From a virus: DNA of 20,154 nt. Shown in pieces: positions 7,660 through 13,920 of the stretch. Every line of letters begins with the position of its first letter. The stretch's first letter is position 1. Position numbers and translations under genes: made by a program. Below the pieces are notes generated by a model. The model had not been told where the DNA came from and ran no database searches. It saw only the letters and a program-made list of their open reading frames with translations. The stretch spans positions 1 to 20,154 of IMG/VR virus record IMGVR_UViG_3300048672_000257. The stretch is one strand, 5' to 3'.

Positions 7660-9717
7660 ATGGGAATTAATTATTTCAATCAGCAACAAGGGGGTGATGG
7701 CTTGCCTGTAGGTACGGTGATATCAGCATCCACAAGCTCCACGCCACTCACTGGCGACTATCTGCCCTGTAACACCCCCAAGCTTCTACTTAAGTCTGAG
7801 TATCCAGACCTACAAGGTGCTGTTGGTGTGCAACCTTGGTATCCAGACTTGACTAAAGTGAGTTTACCTGCCTTTGGCAGTTTCTCTGCTTTAGATATTG
7901 TCTACGGTAATAGTAAATACGTGGCCATTGCAGATGGGGGTCAAGTCGGCACGTCCACAGATGGCATTACTTGGACTTCTCAATCAAGTCCCTTGTCAGC
8001 AGCACCCTCCAATACACTGTCGTTTTGTAATGGATACTTCTGGGCTACAGGTGGTACAAGCTCTTTCTACTCAGCAGACGGTGTTACTTGGACAACAGTG
8101 TCAAGTATGGCACTTCGTCATGTAGTTTATAGTAATGGTGCTTACCTTAGCAACCACCACTCAGGTAACGATGTCTATATTAAAGCTTCCACTGACGGGA
8201 ATACTTGGAACGTGGTGGGGACAGTATCATTATCTGCAAATCCAGTGTACAGATACTCCAACTTACTTGTACCAACAGACGGTAAGGTAGTGTATTTACA
8301 GAGTAATGATACTGGGGGGACATTTACAGCAGTATCTTACTCAAATACAGGGGCTGCAATATCCTCTCAAAACCTCAATGTAACTGATTTGGCAAATGTG
8401 GGAGACTATTTGTCAGATTTGTACATTTCATGGGGGGATCGTAATAATGGAGCTGGTACAGGAGAGTACTGGATTTGGTCTAGGAAGCACACTGATGACA
8501 GCAACTATAGGATACATACCGCCTCTGGAGTGGAGTCTGGCGGTTCTTCCTCTTGGAGTAGGACAACACCCACCAATTGGGTTGGCTCGTCAAGTGCCCC
8601 TAAAGGTATCACGAAGTGGGTGCATTACTCGACATATGGAATGGCAGCTATCTGCCCCGTAACAGACTCGATATACTTAACTACCGATGGAATTACTGGG
8701 ACGGTCATCTCTGCACTAGACCCCACAGGTGTATCTACCAATGCCACAAACTTTGCAGTTACAGATAGTGTTGGTGCCATTAAATATACAAACAGTACTA
8801 CAGACTTAACTCCCAACACTGTAGCAGTTAGCCCATTTACAGCAACCTCACTCTATGACTGCTATGGGGTTGCGTCTGACGGGGTGTCTAAAGTTGTTGC
8901 TATATCGGCAAGCACCTCTACATACTATCATAGCCAAGATGGTGGAGCTACTTGGACAGCAAGTACAACATTAACTACACCCGCTCAAGCTATTGGATTT
9001 GGAGCTACAAAGTTTGTGTCGTTGAGTAGCACCAGTCCGTACCTTAGATATTCAAGTGATGGTATTACTTGGACTAATTGTACAGGTACTCTCCCCACCT
9101 ATACCGTAAGTTACATTCATTGGACAGGGACAGCTCTCCTCCTGTCCACCACATCTGGTTTATACAGAAGTACGAATGGCATTGCTTGGACTCAAATTAA
9201 TACCGTGTCAGGGACTTATCTGTGCAATATCGGAGCTAAGGTATTGAGAGTACTAGCTTCAGGATCAGCCACCCTGTCCTCAGATCATGGGGCAACGTGG
9301 AGCGCTATAAATATCACTGACTACTTCGGTGTCCCAGCGGGTGCTATCGAATTTGCCAGTGTATTTAAGGGGCAATTTGTTGTGTCACCTGCCACCAGCA
9401 CTTCTATGTATTACTCTGAGGATGGAGTATCATGGTCAAGCAGATATAAAGTCGCGTCCTTAAAGCCTAGATGGTATGTGCAGGATGTCTTATTAGACTC
9501 GACATACCTCTCATCTGACGGGGTGGAGGTATTTTCTGGGTACTCTAAGTTGCCACCTACTAACGCCAAAAATGCCGTCTGTGAGATAGGGGATACAGTG
9601 TTTCTTGCAGCAAGTGGTGGACTACAGAAAGGAAACTTACTGGGCTACGACACAGGTACTTATGTTGCTTTTAGGCCTATAACAAGTGTGAATAACGCCC
9701 ACATGAAAGTGAGGTAA
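7660..9717 (+). CDS. Tail fibre / receptor-binding protein with Asp-box repeats
   Basis: 685 residues. The N-terminal 15-55 resembles the start of a phage tail-collar domain (LPVGTVISASTSSTPLTGDY, then LLKSEYPDLQGAVG). The body carries repeated Asp-box (BNR-like) motifs, S-x-D-(x)-G-x-T-W: residues 99-105, 138-144, 177-183, 215-222, a degenerate one at 341-347, then 425-432, 465-471, 504-510 (Asn for Asp), 540-547 and 586-592. Spacing is close to 39 residues inside each set, as in beta-propeller blades. The C-terminus (NNAHMKVR) recalls the short basic 'Y.kV' end of collar-type fibres. Likely role: host surface (glycan) recognition at the tail tip. No sialidase catalytic set can be identified, so enzymatic activity is not claimed. 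Confidence 0.75.
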   Translation: MGINYFNQQQGGDGLPVGTVISASTSSTPLTGDYLPCNTPKLLLKSEYPDLQGAVGVQPWYPDLTKVSLPAFGSFSALDIVYGNSKYVAIADGGQVGTSTDGITWTSQSSPLSAAPSNTLSFCNGYFWATGGTSSFYSADGVTWTTVSSMALRHVVYSNGAYLSNHHSGNDVYIKASTDGNTWNVVGTVSLSANPVYRYSNLLVPTDGKVVYLQSNDTGGTFTAVSYSNTGAAISSQNLNVTDLANVGDYLSDLYISWGDRNNGAGTGEYWIWSRKHTDDSNYRIHTASGVESGGSSSWSRTTPTNWVGSSSAPKGITKWVHYSTYGMAAICPVTDSIYLTTDGITGTVISALDPTGVSTNATNFAVTDSVGAIKYTNSTTDLTPNTVAVSPFTATSLYDCYGVASDGVSKVVAISASTSTYYHSQDGGATWTASTTLTTPAQAIGFGATKFVSLSSTSPYLRYSSDGITWTNCTGTLPTYTVSYIHWTGTALLLSTTSGLYRSTNGIAWTQINTVSGTYLCNIGAKVLRVLASGSATLSSDHGATWSAINITDYFGVPAGAIEFASVFKGQFVVSPATSTSMYYSEDGVSWSSRYKVASLKPRWYVQDVLLDSTYLSSDGVEVFSGYSKLPPTNAKNAVCEIGDTVFLAASGGLQKGNLLGYDTGTYVAFRPITSVNNAHMKVR

Positions 9718-9720
9718 GTC

Positions 9721-10194
9721 ATGTACATCTACACACCGTTAGTAAGTTTGGAGGGTATTGTTCAATACCCCCAAGGTGTAGGTAGTTGGGAAAACGCTAG
9801 GATTATAAATCACCACCTTGTTGGGAACTTTAGTGGTGATTTATACTTAGGAGATGGCGAGACTAAAGCATTTACTTGGGAATTCTATAAACAGGACGAC
9901 CTCACAGGTTTTGGTACTAAAATCACTAAACTGGCCTTCCTCAACCGTCTAGGAGATGCTGCGTTAATAAGTATTGAGGCTGCTAGTAGGGTAGACAACT
10001 TGTTAGGTGTTGCAGCCGCTGTAATCAAGGTTAAACATGCCTCAAGTACCTACATAGATTTATCTCTCCCTGAAACAGCTTCAGATATTCAGAAGTTGGT
10101 TGATTACGGGTTCATCACACAAGACAAGAAGATCTCGATACTAAGTACCCCAGTACAAGAGAAGGAAGTTCCCATATTCATATCCACTATTTAA
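9721..10194 (+). CDS. Hypothetical protein downstream of tail fibre, 157 aa
   Basis: Not recognised. Its ATG follows the fibre stop by three bases and uses GAGGTAAG, which overlaps the end of the fibre gene, as its ribosome binding site. The protein is mixed alpha/beta: an N-terminal strand region (FSGDLYLGDGETKAFTWEFY), a central helix with LAFLNRLGDAALISIEAASR and a C-terminal acidic/Lys stretch. There is no signal peptide or TM segment. Tail fibre assembly factors or fibre-tip proteins often sit here, but no diagnostic motif supports either role. Confidence 0.7.
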   Translation: MYIYTPLVSLEGIVQYPQGVGSWENARIINHHLVGNFSGDLYLGDGETKAFTWEFYKQDDLTGFGTKITKLAFLNRLGDAALISIEAASRVDNLLGVAAAVIKVKHASSTYIDLSLPETASDIQKLVDYGFITQDKKISILSTPVQEKEVPIFISTI

Positions 10195-10206
10195 AGGTTT
10201 ATACAA

Positions 10207-10506
10207 ATGAAACATATTAAAACAAACGTAGGCTCTGTAGCCTCACAGGAAGCCCCGCAAGCCTCTATAACAGAACAGGCTACCCTATCATCCCTAGAAG
10301 CAGCAAATGCGATAGAGACAAGCATAGAGCCAGCAAAGGCCATTGACATACGAGACTTACTGAACCGTTACTTAAATGCAGAAGATAAAGCTGTTGTGCA
10401 ACAAGCTGTAGCGGCTTACCCCGATAAAGTGGCTAAGATTGCTGTATACGCCAATAAGTTCTCTGGAGCTGATCTAGCTCGTTGTCTCGGTCATTCAGCT
10501 TTCTAA
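10207..10506 (+). CDS. Hypothetical protein, 99 aa
   Basis: Not recognised. The first ~45 residues are low-complexity Ala/Ser/Glu/Thr-rich and probably disordered. The last ~50 form two to three predicted helices (IDIRDLLNRYLNAEDKAVVQ, then DKVAKIAVYANKFSGADLAR). It ends 12 bases before the lysis-type enzyme gene. A disordered N-terminus and helical C-terminus would fit a small assembly or adaptor protein, which is inference only. Confidence 0.65.
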   Translation: MKHIKTNVGSVASQEAPQASITEQATLSSLEAANAIETSIEPAKAIDIRDLLNRYLNAEDKAVVQQAVAAYPDKVAKIAVYANKFSGADLARCLGHSAF

Positions 10507-10518
10507 TAAGAGATTCCT

Positions 10519-10953
10519 ATGGAACAGGTTAAAGTGGTATTTGGTAGTAACTGGAAGCCAGCTTCAATATTCATTAAGTTGTTCACTTGGAGTAGATGGT
10601 GCCACTGTGGGATTGTTGATGGTGAATATATCATTGACACCACTTTAGCTACAGGATGCAGACGTATCCTTATCTCTGAGTGGGTGAAACACTATAACAC
10701 TTATGAAGTGATGGATTTCCCTGTTGGGAGTAAAGAAGGTTGTTTGGACCTAGCTCGTAGTTATGTTGGCAGTGCTTATGATTGGCTTGGTATCTTATCT
10801 TATGCTTTCTATAAAGAATTTGACGATAAAACTAAGTTCTTCTGTTCCGAGTTACTTGCACATTGTGTTGGTATGAAATACAAGCCTTGGAGTATATCAC
10901 CTGCATGGTTATATAAATTAGCGAAAACTTGTAAGGGGTGGCTGTATGAATAG
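10519..10953 (+). CDS. Permuted NlpC/P60-like (papain-fold) cysteine enzyme
   Basis: 144 residues. The arrangement is that of the circularly permuted NlpC/P60 group (YebB/YiiX-like): an N-terminal His in SRWCHCGIVDGEYIIDTT (His29) and a C-terminal nucleophile in TKFFCSELLAHC (Cys109, followed by Ser-Glu). In that group the order His first, Cys later is diagnostic, and substrates are peptide or amide bonds of peptidoglycan or acyl groups. The gene overlaps the endolysin gene by 8 nt, which suggests a role in lysis or wall degradation. There is no signal sequence. A virion-associated wall enzyme is an alternative. Confidence 0.68.
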   Translation: MEQVKVVFGSNWKPASIFIKLFTWSRWCHCGIVDGEYIIDTTLATGCRRILISEWVKHYNTYEVMDFPVGSKEGCLDLARSYVGSAYDWLGILSYAFYKEFDDKTKFFCSELLAHCVGMKYKPWSISPAWLYKLAKTCKGWLYE

Positions 10954-11464
10954 TGATACAGTAAAGAAGCTACTTGCTGCAACTGGAGTAAGTGGTGTTA
11001 TCGCATTCACCCTAATTGATCCTTTTGAGGGTAAGGTTAATAAGACTTACCTCGACCCAATCTCAATAACTACTAGCTGCTATGGACACACTGGGGCGGA
11101 ACTTCGTCTAGGGCAGACCTTTACAGACGATCAATGCCTAGTGCAGCTTGAGAAGGATTTAATTGAAAAAGATAAGCAGTTGATGGGACTTGTAAAGGTG
11201 CCACTTAATCCTTACGAGCATGGAGCCTACTTAAGTTTTATTTATAACGTAGGGGCTGTAAACTTCTCTAAGAGCACTCTACTTGGTAAATTGAATGCAG
11301 GAAACCATCAAGGAGCTTGTGAGTCCCTGCTGCAATGGGTTTACGCAGGTAAGACCAAGCTTAAGGGTTTAGAGCGTAGACGTAAGGCTGAGATGGATAT
11401 GTGCCTTGGTAAAGCTCAAATAACAGATAAGGAGGTGCTAGATGCTATCGCTCAGTCCAAGTAG
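10946..11464 (+). CDS. GH24 endolysin (lysozyme) with SAR-type N-terminus
   Basis: 172 residues. The GH24 catalytic triad is present with T4-lysozyme spacing: Glu28 (FEGK), Asp37 (YLDP) and Thr43, followed by SCYGHTG. The remainder (PLNPYEHGAYLSFIYNVGAV, then 'LQWVYAGKTKLKGLERRR') is typical of lambdoid-type lysozymes that cleave the MurNAc-GlcNAc bond. Residues 9-24 (LLAATGVSGVIAFTLI) are weakly hydrophobic and rich in Ala, Gly, Ser and Thr, with Lys just before. That is the character of a signal-arrest-release segment, so the enzyme is probably exported by Sec, tethered, then released. Cys45 beside the active site could take part in redox control as in P21-like enzymes; this is inference. 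The gene overlaps both neighbours. Confidence 0.88.
   Translation: MNSDTVKKLLAATGVSGVIAFTLIDPFEGKVNKTYLDPISITTSCYGHTGAELRLGQTFTDDQCLVQLEKDLIEKDKQLMGLVKVPLNPYEHGAYLSFIYNVGAVNFSKSTLLGKLNAGNHQGACESLLQWVYAGKTKLKGLERRRKAEMDMCLGKAQITDKEVLDAIAQSK
11429..11436 (+). promoter_or_regulatory. Strong ribosome binding site of the i-spanin gene
   Basis: AAGGAGGT lies inside the 3' end of the endolysin gene, five bases before the ATG at 11442. It fixes the start of the i-spanin gene. Confidence 0.7.
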
Positions 11465-11855
11465 CGTTGTCATAATCGTTTTATTAGCTCTGTGCAGCTT
11501 GTCAGGAGCTTTTAACTACTACGAGATAGGTAAGGTAGCCACCCTCACTTCAAAGGTAACAGAGCTGGAGAATACTGCCAAGGAAGCTGTAGAGAGTAAA
11601 GAGAAAGTATCTGAAAGCTGTAAGCAAGATGATAAAGCTGTTAAAGGATTAGTTGAGATTAATAGGTCTACTGACACCAACACTAAATCATTGCAAGATC
11701 AACTTGAAGAGCTTTCTAAGCCCACTAAACCAAAACAACCAACTCCCCTTGTTGTAACTCCATCTGTCGAGACTCCTAATGAAATCTCTATTAATTCTAA
11801 GCTTCCTAGTGATCTTATCAAGTTGCTCGACAAAGCCTATCAAGACAACCGTTGA
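11442..11855 (+). CDS. Rz-like inner-membrane spanin (i-spanin)
   Basis: 137 residues. A single N-terminal TM segment lies at about residues 8-24 (SVVIIVLLALCSLSGAF). It is followed by a charged helical region (VTELENTAKEAVESKEKVSE and onwards to QDQLEELSK) suitable for a periplasmic coiled coil, then a Pro-rich linker (KPTKPKQPTP) and a short terminal helix. N-in/C-out topology, size and the position right after the endolysin are those of Rz-type i-spanins, which fuse inner and outer membranes with the o-spanin after wall degradation. The reading frame overlaps the endolysin by 23 nt and the o-spanin by 77 nt. Confidence 0.8.
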   Translation: MLSLSPSSVVIIVLLALCSLSGAFNYYEIGKVATLTSKVTELENTAKEAVESKEKVSESCKQDDKAVKGLVEINRSTDTNTKSLQDQLEELSKPTKPKQPTPLVVTPSVETPNEISINSKLPSDLIKLLDKAYQDNR

Positions 11856-12060
11856 GGTTGCTATCCTTCCGCCTGAAACCTTATTAGTAAATCCTTGTGA
11901 TAACACTAAAGCAGGAGATACCTTAGAAAGTTTATCTTCTGCTTATATTGACCAATCAGGTTGTATAAAAAAGTATAAAACTACCCTTCAAACCTTAAGA
12001 GAGTGGAGGGAGGCTAAGTCTAATCTCTACTCTACAAAAGAATTAGAGAATAAGAAATGA
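11779..12060 (+). CDS. Rz1-like outer-membrane lipoprotein spanin (o-spanin)
   Basis: 93 residues. The N-terminus is a lipoprotein signal: MKSLLILSFLVILSSCS, with lipobox LSSC and lipidated Cys16. The mature part (about 78 residues) is longer than in lambda Rz1. It has a Pro-containing region (ILPPETLLVNP) and a C-terminal helix (CIKKYKTTLQTLREWREAKS). The gene starts inside the i-spanin gene in another frame, the 'overlapped' spanin arrangement, and its final codons overlap the next ATG (ATGA). Partner of the i-spanin for outer-membrane disruption at lysis. Confidence 0.82.
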   Translation: MKSLLILSFLVILSSCSTKPIKTTVEVAILPPETLLVNPCDNTKAGDTLESLSSAYIDQSGCIKKYKTTLQTLREWREAKSNLYSTKELENKK

Positions 12061-12395
12061 TTACTTCGTTTAAAGAACTTTCAATGGCTGGAAAGATATT
12101 TACTCTAGCCGTACCCATTATGGTCACTATTGGGTTAGCTGTACGTGCAGCAGATTTAGCAAGATTAGATAGAATTGAAGAACGACAATTCACTATGCAA
12201 GGTGTTGCTGTTACTGATAGCAAACTCTCTGCAACTAAAGGTGAGATAGTTCAGTTGATGGATATTCGTTTTGTTGCTACGAATAGTAAGATTGATTTGA
12301 TTAGTCAACAACAAGACAGAATGATTGAGATTCAACAAAAAGCTAATGAGTACAATAAGCAGATTATTGATGAGCTACGCAGGTCGAAAAGATAG
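12057..12395 (+). CDS. Single-TM coiled-coil protein, holin candidate 1
   Basis: 112 residues, start coupled to the o-spanin stop (ATGA). One hydrophobic segment lies at about residues 13-33 (IFTLAVPIMVTIGLAVRAAD). It is followed by a long charged helix (LDRIEERQ, then LISQQQDRMIEIQQKANEYN) with heptad-like spacing. There is no signal cleavage site. No holin family motif is recognised, but no other holin-like gene is visible between the fibre and the terminator, and the position at the end of the lysis cassette makes a holin, antiholin or pinholin-related role plausible. Inference from topology and context. Confidence 0.6.
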   Translation: MITSFKELSMAGKIFTLAVPIMVTIGLAVRAADLARLDRIEERQFTMQGVAVTDSKLSATKGEIVQLMDIRFVATNSKIDLISQQQDRMIEIQQKANEYNKQIIDELRRSKR

Positions 12396-12434
12396 TATGG
12401 GCACGATGTTGTCCCTCAGAGGAGAGCAACACTT

Positions 12435-12743
12435 GTGGAGAGAAGAAGTTCAGATAAAACCCTACACTACTTAGTTATTACTTTCATAGTGACCATCTTA
12501 CTTTCTACGTTCGTAATGTTATATTTCTCAACTAAATCTAACACAGACCAATTGAGGATAGATGAGCTAGAGAGGAAGATGACGTTGTTGGTTAAAGAAA
12601 GTAATAGGGAATCAGAGGATCGTTACTTGAGAATACAAAGTAACGTAGATTCCTACCAATTGACCTCGGAGCGTAGGTCACAACTTATCTTAGATAAGAT
12701 AGATCGTCTACAAGATGAACTACAAAAGAATAAGAGTAAATAA
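12435..12743 (+). CDS. Single-TM coiled-coil protein, holin/antiholin candidate 2
   Basis: 102 residues from a GTG start at 12435. GGAGAG eight bases upstream supports this start. It has the same design as the preceding protein: short basic N-terminus (MERRSSDK), one TM segment at about residues 11-31 (HYLVITFIVTILLSTFVMLY), then a charged helix (RIDELERKMTLLVKESNRES and LILDKIDRLQDELQKNK). It is the last gene of the rightward block and stops 17 bases before the terminator hairpin. Sequence identity with its neighbour is low by eye, so shared topology rather than proven paralogy is claimed. Confidence 0.6.
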   Translation: MERRSSDKTLHYLVITFIVTILLSTFVMLYFSTKSNTDQLRIDELERKMTLLVKESNRESEDRYLRIQSNVDSYQLTSERRSQLILDKIDRLQDELQKNKSK

Positions 12744-12760
12744 TAATAACAGATGTAATT

Positions 12761-12799
12761 AAGCCCCATAGGATGTCAAAGTCTTATGGGGCTTTTCTT
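12761..12799 (+). terminator. Intrinsic terminator closing the rightward block
   Basis: AAGCCCCATA (12761-12770) pairs perfectly with TATGGGGCTT (12785-12794). The loop is 14 bases and is followed by TTCTTT on the + strand. It lies between converging genes. On the - strand the stem is followed only by TT AATTA, so it should act mainly on rightward transcripts. Confidence 0.88.
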
Positions 12800-12802
12800 T
12801 GC

Positions 12803-13081
12803 TTAAAATTTCCCCTGCTCTTTAAAGATAGCGTCTAGGCTCTCTAGGCGGGTTATGTAGCCATTTAAATCTGTATCTGACATCAGGGTAGCCTCGTGCT
12901 TTACAGCAGCCCTGAGACACTGCTGGATGTTAGGAAAGTAACCGACAAAAGCCCATCGTGATTCACTTACCTTACCCTTATCACCTTTCAAAGGAACCCC
13001 ACCAAGAGTCCACCGTTCAAGGGTGTGATTCATTGAATCAATGTTAATACGCCAGTCTTCGTTAATCGTTACAATAGCCAT
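12803..13081 (-). CDS. Small phage protein, possibly DUF5405-like
   Basis: 92 residues, last gene of the leftward block. AGGAGAATAGG directly precedes the ATG. The layout is an N-terminal strand pair (VTINEDWRINIDSM... LERWTLGG), a central 'WAFVGYFPNIQQCLRAAVKHE' and a C-terminal helix (YITRLESLDAIFKEQGK). The pattern 'W...GYypnl.q.l.a...' followed by 'L..y...i..l..i....' is seen in small phage proteins of the DUF5405 type. The match is from memory and moderate. No function is known to me. The stop codon lies just past the rightward terminator. Confidence 0.6.
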   Translation of the reverse strand: MAIVTINEDWRINIDSMNHTLERWTLGGVPLKGDKGKVSESRWAFVGYFPNIQQCLRAAVKHEATLMSDTDLNGYITRLESLDAIFKEQGKF

Positions 13082-13090
13082 CCTATTCTC

Positions 13091-13291
13091 CTAAACACAT
13101 TCAAGTTTATTGCACAGTCTCATCCAAGCAGATGATGTGCAAATTAGTGTAATATCCTCTTTATCTTTCTGAGTGAAAGTGATTTCTTTATCACTATTAC
13201 AGTCAGACTCCTTACAAGAGATGTTTAGGATAGTTGAGGCATCAAAACCCCACACCTCATTGTGTATATCTTTAATGAATATGTTGTTCAT
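13091..13291 (-). CDS. Hypothetical protein, 66 aa
   Basis: Not recognised. GGAGGTG, whose end lies eight bases before the ATG, supports the start. The protein is acidic with four Cys (ISCKESDC, then LICTSS and LCNKLECV) and alternating strand-like segments (KEITFTQKDKEDITLICTS). It may be a small OB- or SH3-like beta protein. It sits two bases downstream of a 52-aa gene and is part of a tight leftward cassette of small genes. Confidence 0.6.
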   Translation of the reverse strand: MNNIFIKDIHNEVWGFDASTILNISCKESDCNSDKEITFTQKDKEDITLICTSSAWMRLCNKLECV

Positions 13292-13293
13292 AA

Positions 13294-13452
13294 CTATTTC
13301 ACCTCCACAGTTTTAATACGTTGACTTTCACATTTCTCTTTAGCCTTATCAGCAGGCTTAGCAAATTTACAACACCAATTATTACGCATACTGGTGTGAA
13401 CTCCTTGTGACCACCAAAACTTACATCCTTCACAATGCGTAGGTCTGTTCAT
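13294..13452 (-). CDS. Small Cys-rich protein, 52 aa
   Basis: A 52-codon frame from ATG at 13452 to TAG at 13294-13296. Its ATG overlaps the stop of the upstream gene (TAATG), and its last codons contain the GGAGGTG that serves the next gene, so it fits the cassette exactly. It begins MNRPTHCEGCKFWWSQGVHT and continues RNNWCCKFAKPADKAKEKCE. Five Cys, including a CEGC pair and a CC pair plus His, could form a small zinc-binding knuckle. No family recognised; function unknown. Confidence 0.65.
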   Translation of the reverse strand: MNRPTHCEGCKFWWSQGVHTSMRNNWCCKFAKPADKAKEKCESQRIKTVEVK

Positions 13453-13757
13453 TAGGCTACCAACCCTCCCAAATATTGATCTAGTTTGCTCTTAGGCCAT
13501 ACGTTCGGATAGGAATAATCATCGAGATGTGCATATTGAATCCACTCATTGATTCCTAAGAAGGAAGATGGTTGGTCGTAGCACTCCACACTACCATATT
13601 CTGTCACGCCCAGAAAGTTCCAATTAGTCATAAGGCTAAAGGATAAGTGGGAGATGTTATTCTCGTACCCTTGACTAACTAGCTTACAGATGAATAATGA
13701 GTAAGTCTTGTATGTGAGATCTGTTGTTGGGATACATGCTTTGAGTGGGAACTTCAT
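13452..13757 (-). CDS. Hypothetical protein, 101 aa
   Basis: Not recognised. The ATG overlaps the stop of the upstream 52-aa gene (TAATG), and GGAGGGGAATGTATA precedes it. The protein is rich in aromatic residues (Tyr, Trp, Phe), for example LMTNWNFLGVTEYGSVECYD and IQYAHLDDYSYPNVW. No TM segment, signal peptide or catalytic motif is visible. It overlaps the downstream small Cys-rich gene by one base. Confidence 0.65.
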   Translation of the reverse strand: MKFPLKACIPTTDLTYKTYSLFICKLVSQGYENNISHLSFSLMTNWNFLGVTEYGSVECYDQPSSFLGINEWIQYAHLDDYSYPNVWPKSKLDQYLGGLVA

Positions 13758-13915
13758 TATACATTCCCCTCCGAGTGAATTACAACAGCAATAAGGGTTA
13801 CGTTGTAAAGGAAGATGCCTAGAGCCAAGTAGTAGTCACCGAACAGCAGTCCTCCAGCTACACAACCAATCAAGTTAGCTGCTGCGAATTGTTTGAACTT
13901 ATTTAATTTAGTCAT
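13757..13915 (-). CDS. Small two-TM membrane protein, 52 aa
   Basis: A 52-codon frame from ATG at 13915 to TAA at 13757-13759. GAGGAT nine bases upstream is its ribosome binding site, and its stop overlaps the next start (TAATG). The basic N-terminus (MTKLNKFKQ) is followed by two hydrophobic segments separated by a short Gly-Asp-Tyr turn: FAAANLIGCVAGGLLFG, then YLALGIFLYNVTLIAVVI. This is a helical hairpin with both ends probably cytoplasmic. No family recognised. Small membrane proteins in phage accessory blocks can be superinfection or holin-like factors, but nothing here decides. Confidence 0.65.
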   Translation of the reverse strand: MTKLNKFKQFAAANLIGCVAGGLLFGDYYLALGIFLYNVTLIAVVIHSEGNV

Positions 13916-13920
13916 ATCAA

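Noticed and set aside
7898-8662. Two + strand frames (75 and 88 aa) inside the tail fibre gene
   Set aside because: They are alternative-frame shadows of the repeat-rich fibre; their Gln/Pro/Leu content mirrors the Asp-box codons.
12397-12413. Weak inverted repeat GGGCA / TGTCCC
   Set aside because: Needs a bulge, only about five pairs and no T tract; not a terminator.
12397-12474. 25-codon ORF (ATG at 12397) between the two coiled-coil genes
   Set aside because: It overlaps the better-supported GTG-start gene, has no clear ribosome binding site and no protein features.
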